NCBI GenBank assembly: GCA_022360655.1
Contig: JAKSCK010000240.1
Location: 186,001-250,000 of the forward strand
Source: Spirochaetales bacterium
GTDB lineage: Bacteria > Spirochaetota > Spirochaetia > DSM-2461
DNA: 64,000 nt
Direction: 5' to 3'
Of the stretch, positions 35,094 through 45,032 are shown in pieces. The notes under the pieces were generated by a model. It was not told the origin of the DNA and made no database searches. It saw only the letters and a list, made by a program, of their open reading frames with translations. The translations under genes and the position numbers were made by a program. Positions within the stretch are counted from its first letter, which is position 1; each line of letters begins with the position of its first letter.

Positions 35094-36268
35094 CAATTCT
35101 GGTAATTTCTTCATGGCATGCTGCATTTGATGGTAGAATTTTCTATAAACAGTGCAAGACTCTTGCGAATATTGGTGATGTTCATCTTCTCACTCCTGGC
35201 CCTAAGCAAAAAGTTTATGGGATGGATGGAGGAAGCTTTTCACCAGGTTGTTATGACAAAGTAAATTGTTATCCATTAAAAACATTAGCTAAAAGAACAG
35301 GTATAATTGTAAAAATACTCAGAAAGATCGAGCAAATATTCGGTTTTGAAACTTTGCGAATCTATAAACAATCCCTTGCTTACATCAAAAAAAAATCATT
35401 GAAAGTAGACATTATTCATGTTCATGAACCAGAATTGATATCAATTGCGCATCGGATTGCACAAAAACATAAAGCAAAGTTGATTTATGATGCTCATGAA
35501 ATGCACATAGCTTATCCCATTGATCGGTACAAATTTTGGGGTCCATTGATTTCGGCTTTGATATTTTGCCGAGACAGAAAGCAAATGCCGAAGTGTGATG
35601 CAATTATTGCTGTCAATGAAATCATACGTTCATATCATCTTCCACTGAATCCTGAAGCAAAGTGTATCATTATTGAAAACTCCTCGATAATATCTGAAAT
35701 CCCTCCGATTCAAAGTCATTCCAAATTGAGACTTATACATGAAGGGGCTCTTTCGTTTTCAAGAGGTTTAAAAACAATGGTGGAACTCTTTAAAGATCCT
35801 GAAATACAGGAAAAATATGAACTGCATTATGTTGGGAAAATGGGTATAAGAGAGAAAAAGTATCTTAACCAACAGCCGGAGAGTGTACGTGCGTGCTTTG
35901 TTGACAAGGGTTGGGTACAATTATCGGAGCTTCCTAAAGTTCTGCATGGTGAGATTGGGCTGATACTGATGGAACCCAAGATGAATAACATTCTTGCAGG
36001 ACCACCAAATAAACTTTACAACTATTTGGCTATGGGTATTCCAGTGCTATCTGTAGATTTACCCGCTTCTCGTATGATTATTGAACGATTTGATACTGGA
36101 GAAATATGCTTAAGAGATCCAAAATCAATAAAAGCAAAACTTTTACATATAACTAAAAATATTGATCATTATAGAGAGAACTGTAATGTTGCACATCGTC
36201 ATGTTATCTGGAGTCAAGATAGCAGACGTTTGGTAGATCTTTATAATGATCTATTAACACAGAATTAA
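35090..36268 (+). CDS. Glycosyltransferase, GT4-like
   Basis: A 392-residue GT-B protein. The N-terminal domain has SSWHAAFDGRIF, IIHVHEPELISIAHRIA and LIYDAHE, all common in GT4 enzymes of surface polysaccharide loci. The C-terminal domain has GPPNKLYNYLAMGIPVLS in the nucleotide-sugar region, where the family's second glutamate is replaced by an alternative pattern. It starts within the deacetylase stop (ATGA). Donor and acceptor are not predictable. Confidence 0.82.
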   Translation: MTILVISSWHAAFDGRIFYKQCKTLANIGDVHLLTPGPKQKVYGMDGGSFSPGCYDKVNCYPLKTLAKRTGIIVKILRKIEQIFGFETLRIYKQSLAYIKKKSLKVDIIHVHEPELISIAHRIAQKHKAKLIYDAHEMHIAYPIDRYKFWGPLISALIFCRDRKQMPKCDAIIAVNEIIRSYHLPLNPEAKCIIIENSSIISEIPPIQSHSKLRLIHEGALSFSRGLKTMVELFKDPEIQEKYELHYVGKMGIREKKYLNQQPESVRACFVDKGWVQLSELPKVLHGEIGLILMEPKMNNILAGPPNKLYNYLAMGIPVLSVDLPASRMIIERFDTGEICLRDPKSIKAKLLHITKNIDHYRENCNVAHRHVIWSQDSRRLVDLYNDLLTQN

Positions 36269-36301
36269 GCGAAATTGCTATTTTACTCATAAGGATTTGT
36301 T

Positions 36302-37498
36302 GTGAAAAAAGTGCTAATAATATCATATAGTTTCTATCCTAAAGGAGGAATCGGAACACGTCGTTGGTCATTTTTTATCAAAGAGTTGATAAAAAATGAT
36401 GTTGAGGTACATGTTCTTACAACAGATTATTTACATGAGGATAAAAATGTATATTTAACAAAAGACTTTGCCTCTAAGATAAGCATACATCGAGTAAAAA
36501 GTAATGTTCCACATCTAATTTTACGAGAAAAGCTTTCATTTTTTGGAAGACTAGTACGAAAGCTAGTTAGTATCAAGAATACTCGATTGGGAATGATTGA
36601 TTATGCTGATTCTTGGGAACAATTTTGGATCCCTAAAGCGTATGATTTAATTGAGAAATATTCAATAAACAATGTACTTGTAACAGGTCCTCCAAGTAGT
36701 TTACATGCTCATTCAGTGAGGATTAAGGCTCGATTTCCAGAGATAAATCTTATTCAAGATTATCGTGATTTATGGAATATTGATCGAGAATACTATAATC
36801 ACAAAAATCATAGAAATTTTATCGAACAAGAGCAATTGATGGTGCATATGTCTGATCATATCTTTACGGTTAATAGGCAGAGTAAAACATTGTTAGAGAG
36901 TGCATTTGGTATAGCAGAAGATAAAGTTAAAGTTCTTTATAATGGTTTTGAGGAATCTTGTAAGAAATTACCAGAAAGAGATAATTTAGGACCATTAAGA
37001 ATGGTTTACTCCGGAAGGCTTCCTAGGGGACGACAAAAGGGACTTCAATATTTGATTCGCAATCTTGAAACGAAAAGTATTGATAAGGGAAGTTTTCAGC
37101 TTCATTTATATACAGACTCAATACTCGATGAAAGTCTTCAGAATTCGCCTTATATTGTTATACATAGTTTTGTAAGCCCCTCAGAAGTGCTGGAAATTGT
37201 TAACAAATATGATATAGGACTTACTATAAATGATTATAATGATCATATGGCTTTTGGTTCTAAAATATATGATTATATAGCCTGTAGGTTGCCAATTTTT
37301 TGTATATCTGAAAGAGGAGAATTAACAGAATTGTTAAAGTCACAAGGACTACCTGTTTCCCATTATTCAGATTCAAGCATGTGTGATGCTTTAGAGAGTA
37401 TATTGTCCCGCAATTTCCCTAGATATCTGGATAAAAAAATTGTTGAAAAATTTGATGTATCAAAATCTGTACTGAAGATAGTCAATATTTTGTGTTAA
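36302..37498 (+). CDS. Glycosyltransferase, GT4-like (last gene of the plus-strand locus)
   Basis: A 398-residue GT-B protein with IISYSFYPKGGIGTRRW near the N-terminus, LIQDYRDLWN, and a C-terminal GSKIYDYIACRLPIFCI segment. It starts at GTG 36302. This family often acts on polyprenyl-linked intermediates. It is the last gene before a non-coding stretch and the IS256 remnant, so the long plus-strand series from 18.7 kb may end here. No strong terminator hairpin is visible after it. Confidence 0.8.
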   Translation: MKKVLIISYSFYPKGGIGTRRWSFFIKELIKNDVEVHVLTTDYLHEDKNVYLTKDFASKISIHRVKSNVPHLILREKLSFFGRLVRKLVSIKNTRLGMIDYADSWEQFWIPKAYDLIEKYSINNVLVTGPPSSLHAHSVRIKARFPEINLIQDYRDLWNIDREYYNHKNHRNFIEQEQLMVHMSDHIFTVNRQSKTLLESAFGIAEDKVKVLYNGFEESCKKLPERDNLGPLRMVYSGRLPRGRQKGLQYLIRNLETKSIDKGSFQLHLYTDSILDESLQNSPYIVIHSFVSPSEVLEIVNKYDIGLTINDYNDHMAFGSKIYDYIACRLPIFCISERGELTELLKSQGLPVSHYSDSSMCDALESILSRNFPRYLDKKIVEKFDVSKSVLKIVNILC

Positions 37499-37744
37499 AA
37501 CTCGTTGTTATACTACATCATATCGATGGTTTTTATGAAATGAAAGAACAAGAGTGTATATTTATTGCGTAATCAAAGAGTTTAATAACTATATATGACT
37601 AATAATATCAGGTATGGAAATAGAGTTGTTAATGAAATACGCGTGGAAAGCTTATAGAATCATTTGCTGAAACATTATTAGATTCAAACGCTCATATTTT
37701 ATTCAGCTGTTTTTAATAGGTATCTTTTTAGGTAGTATCAAATT

Positions 37745-39061
37745 TCTTTCGCAAATTCATTAAGCCTCATCTGACGAAATTCGTGGATTGCGATACTTTC
37801 TCCTCCTTTGAATAAACTATGACTAGATCCATATTCAGGTACTTTCGTTCACTCCATGTGGATCCCGCTATGTGACGCAGTCGAGCAGCTACATGCATCA
37901 GCGCAGATTACCCATCTGGGAAAGGGTCAATAACTCGAGTTCTCCTTCGGATTTCTTTCATGATTCTCTCAAGTCCATTGTTGGTGCGTATTCTCTTCCA
38001 ATGCTCAACCGGGAAATCATAGTAGGAGAACGTCTCCAGAGAACCAGTACGAACAGCTTCAGCGGCCTTTCTGAGTTTCATCTTCTCCAACTTTTCTGCG
38101 ATTTGATCTTTCTTCTTGGTAGGCTCTTCCAGATTCTCTTGTGCGTGAATGGCCTTCAACATCGTGGCAACTTCTTTACGACGCCCCTGAGGGATTAGGC
38201 TGAATACATTTCTATAGTAGTGAACAACACACCGTTGCCATTTTGTCTTCGGATAGAAATTGGGAATTGATTCAACTAGACCCAGTGATTTGTCTGAGAT
38301 GATCAAATCGATCTTCTCGAGGCCTCGTTCTTTCAAGAATCTCAGGAATCCGACCCAACTTTCTCTGTCTTCTTTTGCCCCCTCACAAACTCCTATAATC
38401 TCCCTAAAACCGTCTTCATTAACACCTATAGCCACTAAAACAGATACATTCTTAATCTGGCCACCCCAGCTTCGTTTCATCCAGATCCCATCGAGATAGA
38501 CATAAGAGTAGTGCTTTGCCAGAGGAAGATTTCGCCATTTCTCAATCTCTTGGTAGATTTTCTTGTTCAGGTTACTGATGGTTCCAGGAGAAACTTTGGT
38601 TTCCCATAAAGCTTCGGTGATGTCCTCGACTCTGCGAACTGAAACACCAGCCAAGTACATCTCGACCATGGCTTCTTCTACGGATATTTCTCTACGCTTG
38701 TAGCGCTCGATGATGGCAGATTCAAAAGTGACATTCTTGAGCTTTGGAACTTTGAGCTTCACATCTCCTGCCCGAGTTTGGAGATTCCTCTGGTAGTGCC
38801 CTGATCGATATCCCTGACGTTCAGCACTACGCTCGTGTTTCTGAGCTCGACAAAGCTGTTCTTCTGCATCCAACATCGCATTCAAGGTTTCTTCTACGGT
38901 CTCTCTGACGAAATTCCCGAGATGATCTTTAACCTTTTCCTCGTTTATCTCGATAATGTTACTGTTCATGAAGCCCTCCGACTGACTGATTTTTTTCGTT
39001 GTTGATAAACAATCGTCAGATTGAGGGCTATTTCTTCATCCAGATTTGAATTTGCGAAAGA
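37745..39061 (-). mobile_element. IS256-family insertion sequence, decayed
   Basis: The transposase frame is bracketed by a 15-bp inverted repeat: TCTTTCGCAAATTCA at 37745-37759 and its reverse complement TGAATTTGCGAAAGA at 39047-39061. This gives an element of 1317 bp, normal for IS256. The 8 bases outside each end (ATCAAATT left, TATTGTAC right) do not match, so no target duplication is visible. The transposase has an in-frame stop. It lies between the plus-strand polysaccharide genes and the second Wzi-like gene and does not visibly interrupt a gene. Confidence 0.85.
37767..38969 (-). pseudogene. IS256 mutator-type transposase with internal stop
   Basis: Translation from ATG 38969 gives 353 residues that match IS256 transposases: DDE-type catalytic sites are visible in YVYLDGIWMK, LIISDKSLGL, and the glutamate of NNGLERIMKE. 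It stops at TAA 37908-37910 just after FPDG. The frame continues past that stop with SALMHVAARLRHIAG, the standard IS256 C-terminus, to TGA 37767-37769, for 400 codons in all, the family's usual length. A single C-to-T change of a glutamine CAA would create this stop. The element may therefore be inactive, or the shortened protein partly active. Everything but the mutational history is seen directly. Confidence 0.85.
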
Positions 39062-39234
39062 TATTGTACGTTACCAATTTATTTTCATTATGTGTTTGAT
39101 CACTTCGGACTTGAACTCTTCTAAATTCAGATTTTTCTTGGCACTTCATGTCTTTCGCTTTCAACCATACTCAGTGTCTACTACTTCAGGAGAATCCCAC
39201 ACGGTGAATAATTAAGATTCATCAGTATGGCCTT

Positions 39235-40821
39235 TTATAAGGATAGCCCAAATTCAATCCTGATGTTTACAATATCGTTTTTTTGTTGCCAACCATAGTT
39301 AAAATGAACTTGAGATTCTAGCCTTAAAAAGTAGCTGATGGTTGGGAGTCTTTGACTGTATTCAGAGCCAATTATTAGTTGGGCATAAGGGTAGTAAGGA
39401 TGTTTACTTCCATTGCTGGTCAAGCGGAAAAGTAAATCTTTATCCATGAGAATCCTTTGGAACCAGATGGAATACATAGCACCTTTATTGAAATAATCCA
39501 CACGGAGAATCTGGCTGTCTGAACCAGGGCCAATTGGACTTCCTAAATCTTGCCCTCGGTTTGTATGGCCTTGGGGAACATCATGGTGTCGGTACCATGG
39601 TGGCTGATTGGCTCCATTATAGGGTATTTGAAATAGGTCAGTAAGCTCTCCTGTTATACTAATTAGACTAGTCGAGTTAATATCAAAAACTTTTTGAAGG
39701 CCCAAAGTGTAACCATTGCTATGATCAACTCGTGTAAAGAGCGCATCTCGAATGGATGTATCATTACGACCATATTCCCCATAAACAGAGAATCCAACTT
39801 CAGGAAACTGCCATTCAAGAGTCATAGAAAGTAGTGAATCGATTTTATCAACATGTGTTGGAGTGGGCCCCCCATCACTCAGATCAAATAATTGCCAAAA
39901 ATTATTTGGAAAATCTAATAAATTTTTTCTTCTAACGTAATTAATGCCAAGAGTTAAATTCTTCTGGAATGGGAATGCATATCCACCGGTAAGACCAAAA
40001 AACTGGTTATAGTCATTCGATGAATTGTTATCAAATGAGTTAGATTCCTTTAGAATACCAAGTGTGCTGTGAATATCAATGAGCCCTAAATCAACCTTGC
40101 CTATTTTAAGCGGTATGAATCCTGGAGTACCAAGATCTATATGAGGAAATCCTTCTGCATTATTGCTTAGTAATATGGGAAAAAACCGGCTTGGACCAAT
40201 CCAAAGGTTCTCGGTTGAAATTGCAAATGTAAAGTACTTATTTGTATATCTAAGAGCTGATTGACCAGGATTAAATCGGGCTAAGTTTTTTCCTAAAAAC
40301 TGCTGTGGTCGATCGATTGTACCTCCTTTTGAATTCCAGTAATGATAATCTTCAAGGTTAGAGTTGTAGGTTGGAACTAATTCAAAATCTCGATTTTCTG
40401 CAAACCAAAATGATCCTTCAATGACGATATAAAGTCCTTTCCAGTTGAATTCAACACCAAGATCTACACGGAGATTATTTCCAGCACCCTTCCATTGCCC
40501 ATCATCATAACTTCCAGAAGGGAGATTTGAATTATAGGAATACATAATTTGAGCTTGACTAAAACCCAGCGTGGCATCGCCAATTTCCCATTGACCCCAT
40601 TGACGTTCTAAAATCCGGGACCATTGAGTCTTTGGATCTATGTGATATGTGTTTAGAGAAGATGATCTGAATACACCATTGTTCGCTTTTGCCTTGTTGA
40701 TCAGGGCAAGGCTTTTCAAGAGTCTGTCTTCATGTGACCCCAATATTTCTTGTGCCACAATGGACGGAGAACATAGTACAAAAAGCAAAAATATCCAAAG
40801 AATAAAATACTTTCTTTCCAT
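39235..40821 (-). CDS. Wzi-like capsule assembly outer-membrane protein (copy 2)
   Basis: A 528-residue paralogue of the protein at 9910-11541. The same blocks occur in the same order: YNSNLPSGSYDD, WKGAGNNLRVDLGVEFNWKG, VRRKNLLDFPNNFWQLFDLSDGG and IGPGSDSQILRVDYFNKG. It has a signal peptide (FILWIFLLFVLCSPSIVAQ) and a barrel-like strand pattern to the end. Outer-membrane anchoring of capsule is the expected role by family. Its sequence differs enough from copy 1 that the two may hold different glycans or have come by separate routes. They bracket the plus-strand locus. Confidence 0.8.
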   Translation of the reverse strand: MERKYFILWIFLLFVLCSPSIVAQEILGSHEDRLLKSLALINKAKANNGVFRSSSLNTYHIDPKTQWSRILERQWGQWEIGDATLGFSQAQIMYSYNSNLPSGSYDDGQWKGAGNNLRVDLGVEFNWKGLYIVIEGSFWFAENRDFELVPTYNSNLEDYHYWNSKGGTIDRPQQFLGKNLARFNPGQSALRYTNKYFTFAISTENLWIGPSRFFPILLSNNAEGFPHIDLGTPGFIPLKIGKVDLGLIDIHSTLGILKESNSFDNNSSNDYNQFFGLTGGYAFPFQKNLTLGINYVRRKNLLDFPNNFWQLFDLSDGGPTPTHVDKIDSLLSMTLEWQFPEVGFSVYGEYGRNDTSIRDALFTRVDHSNGYTLGLQKVFDINSTSLISITGELTDLFQIPYNGANQPPWYRHHDVPQGHTNRGQDLGSPIGPGSDSQILRVDYFNKGAMYSIWFQRILMDKDLLFRLTSNGSKHPYYPYAQLIIGSEYSQRLPTISYFLRLESQVHFNYGWQQKNDIVNIRIEFGLSL

Positions 40822-40946
40822 ACAAAAATTATAGGAAAAAGATTAGATGATGTCAAAATAATACCAATATAGTAATGTATAAAGCAACTGATCATTCTTG
40901 AGTGAAATTGAAGTGAATTATTGACAAATAACGGATTTGGTGTTTA

Positions 40947-40984
40947 GGTGACCGTCTTTGAACATTTTTACGAAGACGGTCACC
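40947..40984. terminator. Perfect 12-bp hairpin after the Omp85-like gene
   Basis: GGTGACCGTCTT at 40947-40958 and AAGACGGTCACC at 40973-40984 pair perfectly around a 14-base loop, just after the end of the minus-strand gene at 40992. On that strand no T-run follows (TAAACACC), so it may be a Rho-type or stability element rather than a textbook intrinsic terminator. Confidence 0.55.
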
Positions 40985-40991
40985 CATATTG

Positions 40992-42335
40992 TTAATAACT
41001 CAGAGAACTTGAGATATCTATTTCATACTTTGCAAAATCTGACCAGGCATGACGTGTGAGATCAACTCCAATTGATCCTCGTGCAACCAGGCTGGGCAGG
41101 GCATCCAGATAGAGAACAAAATCAATCCCAGCACTGTATCGAATATCGCGTGATGCTAAAAAGCCCGATTCAGGAACTGCAAATCCAATGTCAAAGAAGG
41201 GATGGGCTTGGGCATCCCAAACTCCTTCCCATCTCCAAAACTGGATGGCCAGGCTATTGTTGAGAACCATTCCATATTGGCCACTCATGCTATCATCGGC
41301 AATACCCCGGAGAGAGCTGCCGACTCCGCTTCGACGATCATTAAATGTTGCAAAGGCTGAGAAGTGGGTATAGTAGTTGAAAATGCTGAAGAAGGGCAGA
41401 TAGTAGGAAGCACTGGCAGAAATGTCGTTCACGAGAATGTTCTTTGATTGGCTTGGGTCATAAATGTATCGAAGGGTGTGACCTAATGAAGTGCTGATAC
41501 CTTTTCGAAAATTTCCAGTCCAATCAACCAGGCTCCAACCTCCACTATGACTCCAGGCAAAATTGAAGGGTTCCATACGGAAGTTTCCATTCCCTAGCAC
41601 ATCATTATACCCATAGCGCATAGAAAATGTTGGCGTGAAGGAATAGTACCATTCACCCGGTAGATCGATGCTAGACCCAAAAGAAAGTACCGTTTGATAG
41701 TAGGAATAATTGTAAGAGTCTTCAGGAGTTTCTTCATCATTGAATTCTTCCTCGCTGAACTGCTGCGTTATGGAGGCACGAAAATCGAGGGGGCCAATTC
41801 GAATTCCACTCCATGCAGGAGTAACCGCCCATTCTCCAATTTCCACTTTGCGAGTTTTTTCATTCCTTCGGATATCTAAACTCATGCCAAGAAATGCATT
41901 GGTCATGGTTCCAAAGGCATTATCATAATAGGTTTTCAGTCCGAATCGAAATCCGGTATTGGAATTGTAGTTTGGATAAGGAATGGGAATGAGGGTCCAA
42001 CTATCGACGACGGCATATTGAATGTTCCAATAAATGGTTGTGTCGTCTTCTGAATCTTTGGTTAGCAGAAGTTGAACATCTTTGAATACGCGATAATTCA
42101 CGAGGCGCTGTTGTTCACGTTCTGCTGCTTCTCGGATACTTTTTTCCGTTTTGAATTCTTGATTGACTTTAATGTCTATGTACCCCAGTAGGGCCTTTTC
42201 ACTCGTGATTCCTTCCACATCAAAAGAAATCGTCTGAATCTGGTGTGTTTTATCGTTGGTTTCTTCTGCATAGAGATTTATGAAAGAAGCCATCATTGCG
42301 ATGAGAAGGAGAGTGAAGCGTTGAAAATTCATCAT
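40992..42335 (-). CDS. Omp85/BamA-like outer-membrane protein
   Basis: A 447-residue protein with a signal peptide, one POTRA-like segment (about residues 30-115, ending KDVQLLLTKDSEDDTTIYWNI) and a barrel of amphipathic strands. It finishes with YEIDISSSLSY, an aromatic ending typical of outer-membrane barrels. It resembles the BamA/TamA family, though much shorter than BamA and with few POTRA domains. It could insert or export surface components near the glycan genes, but no direct sign ties it to polysaccharide. The gene lies 48 bases after a glycosyltransferase. Confidence 0.68.
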   Translation of the reverse strand: MMNFQRFTLLLIAMMASFINLYAEETNDKTHQIQTISFDVEGITSEKALLGYIDIKVNQEFKTEKSIREAAEREQQRLVNYRVFKDVQLLLTKDSEDDTTIYWNIQYAVVDSWTLIPIPYPNYNSNTGFRFGLKTYYDNAFGTMTNAFLGMSLDIRRNEKTRKVEIGEWAVTPAWSGIRIGPLDFRASITQQFSEEEFNDEETPEDSYNYSYYQTVLSFGSSIDLPGEWYYSFTPTFSMRYGYNDVLGNGNFRMEPFNFAWSHSGGWSLVDWTGNFRKGISTSLGHTLRYIYDPSQSKNILVNDISASASYYLPFFSIFNYYTHFSAFATFNDRRSGVGSSLRGIADDSMSGQYGMVLNNSLAIQFWRWEGVWDAQAHPFFDIGFAVPESGFLASRDIRYSAGIDFVLYLDALPSLVARGSIGVDLTRHAWSDFAKYEIDISSSLSY

Positions 42336-42383
42336 TTATTCATCCTAGCGTGATAATTTAGGGTTTTCCATGAAAATATAAGG

Positions 42384-43529
42384 TTAGACGTTTTCACAAA
42401 ATTGCTTGTATCCGTCAATGAGGGCATTCTGGATTCGAGAGATGTGAACGGATCGATCAAAATTGAGCGCATGTTTCCGAATCTCTAGAGGATTCCATGT
42501 TTGGCTTTCAAACTGTTCCATTGCGCTGATGAGGGATTTGGTGCTTTGTTCTTGGTGAAAGAGTCCAGTTTGGTTTTCGCTGACTGTTTCAAGGGCACCA
42601 CCTCTGCCAAAGGCAATGACGGGGCGTCCGCTGGACTGAGCTTCAAGTGGGGTCATGCCAAAATCTTCCAGACCGGGAAATAAAAATCCACGGCATTCCT
42701 GATAGGCCTTGCGAATTGCATCATCGCTTTGGAAGCCTAAGAAGCGTACTGAGGGTCCTGCGATGGATTTGAGATGTTTCATTTCCGCCCCATTGCCAAT
42801 GATATCTAATCTTCGGTTGAGCTTTGTGCAGGCTTTGACAGCAAGATCAACGCGTTTGTAGGGGATGAGTCGTCCAACACAGAGATAGGCTTCTCCCAGC
42901 TCTGATCCCTTTTTAGGGGATTCTGCTGATTCCTTAGGTGTAAAAATACCCGTTTCAATAGGGGGATGAATGACGGTGGCTTCACGTCGATACGTTTTTC
43001 GAATTCTTCGTGCCACTTCTTGACTATTGCAAAGGAAAAGATCCACTCGATTGGCAGAGGCCTGATCCCAAAGACGGATGTCTGGCATCATCTGGCGCAT
43101 GAAATGACGTGTGATGGGACCAGAACTTCGGAGGTATTCTGGATACAAATCCCAGGCATAACGCATGGGGCTGTGAACATACGACGCATGAAAAGTGGAC
43201 GAAGAAGTGAGAATTCCTTTTGCGCATGACGAGGAACTTGAAAGAACGATATCAAAGTTCGAAAAATCAAATTCTTCGAAAGCCCGTGGCATGAAGGGGA
43301 GAAGTTTCCTGTAGTATCGCTTGGAAAAAGGCCAGCGTTGGATTCGACTAGGAATCACAGAATCAGGAGGGAAGATGTGACCGAGATTTTTTTGGTCATA
43401 CACCAAAGTATGGATGGGAGCATCTGGAAAGAGTTCCTTCCAGAGAGCCACAACACGCTCTGCTCCCCCAAAGGTGGTGAGCCAATCGTGCACAAAGGCA
43501 ATGCGTTTATCCTGAAGAGCCGTTGTCAT
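42384..43529 (-). CDS. GT4 glycosyltransferase (WbaZ-like)
   Basis: A 381-residue GT4 enzyme. HDWLTTFGGAERVV near the start is typical of WbaZ-type mannosyltransferases, followed by YVHSPMRYAWDLYPEYL and a C-terminal FPGLEDFGMTPLEAQSSGRPVIAFG containing both GT4 glutamates. It lies 30 bases after the initiating sugar transferase gene on the same strand, so it may add the second sugar of the repeat unit. Mannose as donor is an inference from the family only. Confidence 0.83.
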   Translation of the reverse strand: MTTALQDKRIAFVHDWLTTFGGAERVVALWKELFPDAPIHTLVYDQKNLGHIFPPDSVIPSRIQRWPFSKRYYRKLLPFMPRAFEEFDFSNFDIVLSSSSSCAKGILTSSSTFHASYVHSPMRYAWDLYPEYLRSSGPITRHFMRQMMPDIRLWDQASANRVDLFLCNSQEVARRIRKTYRREATVIHPPIETGIFTPKESAESPKKGSELGEAYLCVGRLIPYKRVDLAVKACTKLNRRLDIIGNGAEMKHLKSIAGPSVRFLGFQSDDAIRKAYQECRGFLFPGLEDFGMTPLEAQSSGRPVIAFGRGGALETVSENQTGLFHQEQSTKSLISAMEQFESQTWNPLEIRKHALNFDRSVHISRIQNALIDGYKQFCENV

Positions 43530-43559
43530 GATCGTTCCTTGAGTAGGTATTGATGTGGT

Positions 43560-44945
43560 TTAGTAGGCATTCTCGTTGACAAAGCCTTTGACAACCGTGA
43601 GAAGAAGAATCTTTACATCAAGCAAAAGACTCCAATTGCGAATATAAAAAATATCACATTCAATTCGTTTCTCTAGGCTTGTGTCTCCTCGCCAACCATT
43701 CACTTGTGCCCAACCAGTGATGCCTGCCTTCATTCGATGGCGCAACATGTAGGATGGAATTTCTTCTTTAAATTGATCAATGAAAACAGGGCGCTCTGGG
43801 CGAGGGCCAACCAAACTCATCTCGCCAATCAAAACATTCCAAAATTGGGGAATCTCATCCAGGCTTGTACGACGGAGAAACGTTCCAATGGAGGTTCTGC
43901 GGTTGTCATTCTGTGAGGCCCACTGGGCTCCATCAGTTTCGGCATCAATTCTCATGGATCGGAATTTCCACATGGTGAACGTTTTTCCATCCTGGGTCAT
44001 GCGTTCCTGCCCATAAAAAATGGGCCCCTTGGATGTGGCTTTCACCATGATGGAAAGCAATAGATACAAGGGGGAGAGGAGGATGAGTGCGCAAAGAGCA
44101 CCAGAGATGTCCACAAGACGCTTGATCACTGCTTGGAACATTGTGAGCCGAGATGAGTTCACAGAAATCATAGGAAGACCATGAAAATCTTCAATGGTGT
44201 ACCCGATAAAAGCATTTTCAATATCAGGAACCACAAGGGTTTGGGCAAAGTGTTTATTGAAATGTTCCAAGGCCATCTCCAGTTCCTTATGCTGATGCGC
44301 CTGGTAACCAAGGATCACGGCATCAGGAATCACGCCTTCCTTAATGGATGCATGGGTGATTTCTGTGATGCCATACTGCTGTGCTAAACCGCCAGAATCC
44401 ATCCATCCAATGAATCGTATTCCCTTGCTCGGGTCGGCATGGAGCGCTTGAACATATTCTCCAAGAGCTTTCCCATCACCAACAGCCAGAACATGGCGGA
44501 GATTCCGGCCTTTGCTTCTTGCTCGATTCAAAATCCCACGGATCACCAGTCGAAAGAGCAAGGTGGCAAGTAGTCCAAGTCCGATAAAAATAAGAATGGT
44601 TCCACGGGAAAGACGCATGGGCCAGAAAAAGTACAAGAGAATGACAAAGGTCATCAAAGCTTGGAATTGGGATTTCAGAATGAACAATGTTTCCCGGTGC
44701 CAGGGGAAATAGCGATTGGATTCATACAGATGATTTCTGGTGTTGAAAATCAAAACAAGAAAGGCAAGAAAGGTTCCAGTGATCAGAAAGGCTGGAAGTT
44801 GATTGCCTAAGGTTGTTCCAAGAAGGGCGAAACGAATGGAAAACGAGGCAATCCAAGCGAGACAGACGGCCGCGAAATCAACAAATCGCTGGATGAGGGC
44901 GAGGGTGCGCGCTTGCTTTTTGAACATCGATGTAAGATTCCTCAA
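43560..44945 (-). CDS. Polyprenyl-phosphate glycosylphosphotransferase (WbaP/WcaJ type)
   Basis: A 461-residue initiating transferase. The N-terminal half has several membrane segments, then a cytoplasmic NAD-fold-like region; the C-terminal catalytic domain starts with the membrane hairpin ALCALILLSPLYLLLSIMV and contains MWKFRSMR, SLDEIPQFWNVL, MSLVGPRPERP, GITGWAQVNGWRG and the catalytic tail. It loads the first sugar-1-phosphate on undecaprenyl phosphate, starting each repeat unit. It is the only initiating enzyme recognised here, so it probably serves the main plus-strand locus although it is encoded on the other strand. Confidence 0.9.
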   Translation of the reverse strand: MRNLTSMFKKQARTLALIQRFVDFAAVCLAWIASFSIRFALLGTTLGNQLPAFLITGTFLAFLVLIFNTRNHLYESNRYFPWHRETLFILKSQFQALMTFVILLYFFWPMRLSRGTILIFIGLGLLATLLFRLVIRGILNRARSKGRNLRHVLAVGDGKALGEYVQALHADPSKGIRFIGWMDSGGLAQQYGITEITHASIKEGVIPDAVILGYQAHQHKELEMALEHFNKHFAQTLVVPDIENAFIGYTIEDFHGLPMISVNSSRLTMFQAVIKRLVDISGALCALILLSPLYLLLSIMVKATSKGPIFYGQERMTQDGKTFTMWKFRSMRIDAETDGAQWASQNDNRRTSIGTFLRRTSLDEIPQFWNVLIGEMSLVGPRPERPVFIDQFKEEIPSYMLRHRMKAGITGWAQVNGWRGDTSLEKRIECDIFYIRNWSLLLDVKILLLTVVKGFVNENAY

Positions 44946-45032
44946 AAACTATACTAACGGATTCCACCGTTCTCTCCAAGCATCTTGAGATGGCTGGACG
45001 TGCGAATTACCTAACGCTATAGTAACCGAGCC

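Noticed and set aside
39021-39215. 64-residue open frame at the right end of the IS element
   Set aside because: It spans the IS inverted repeat and its flank, with no family match.
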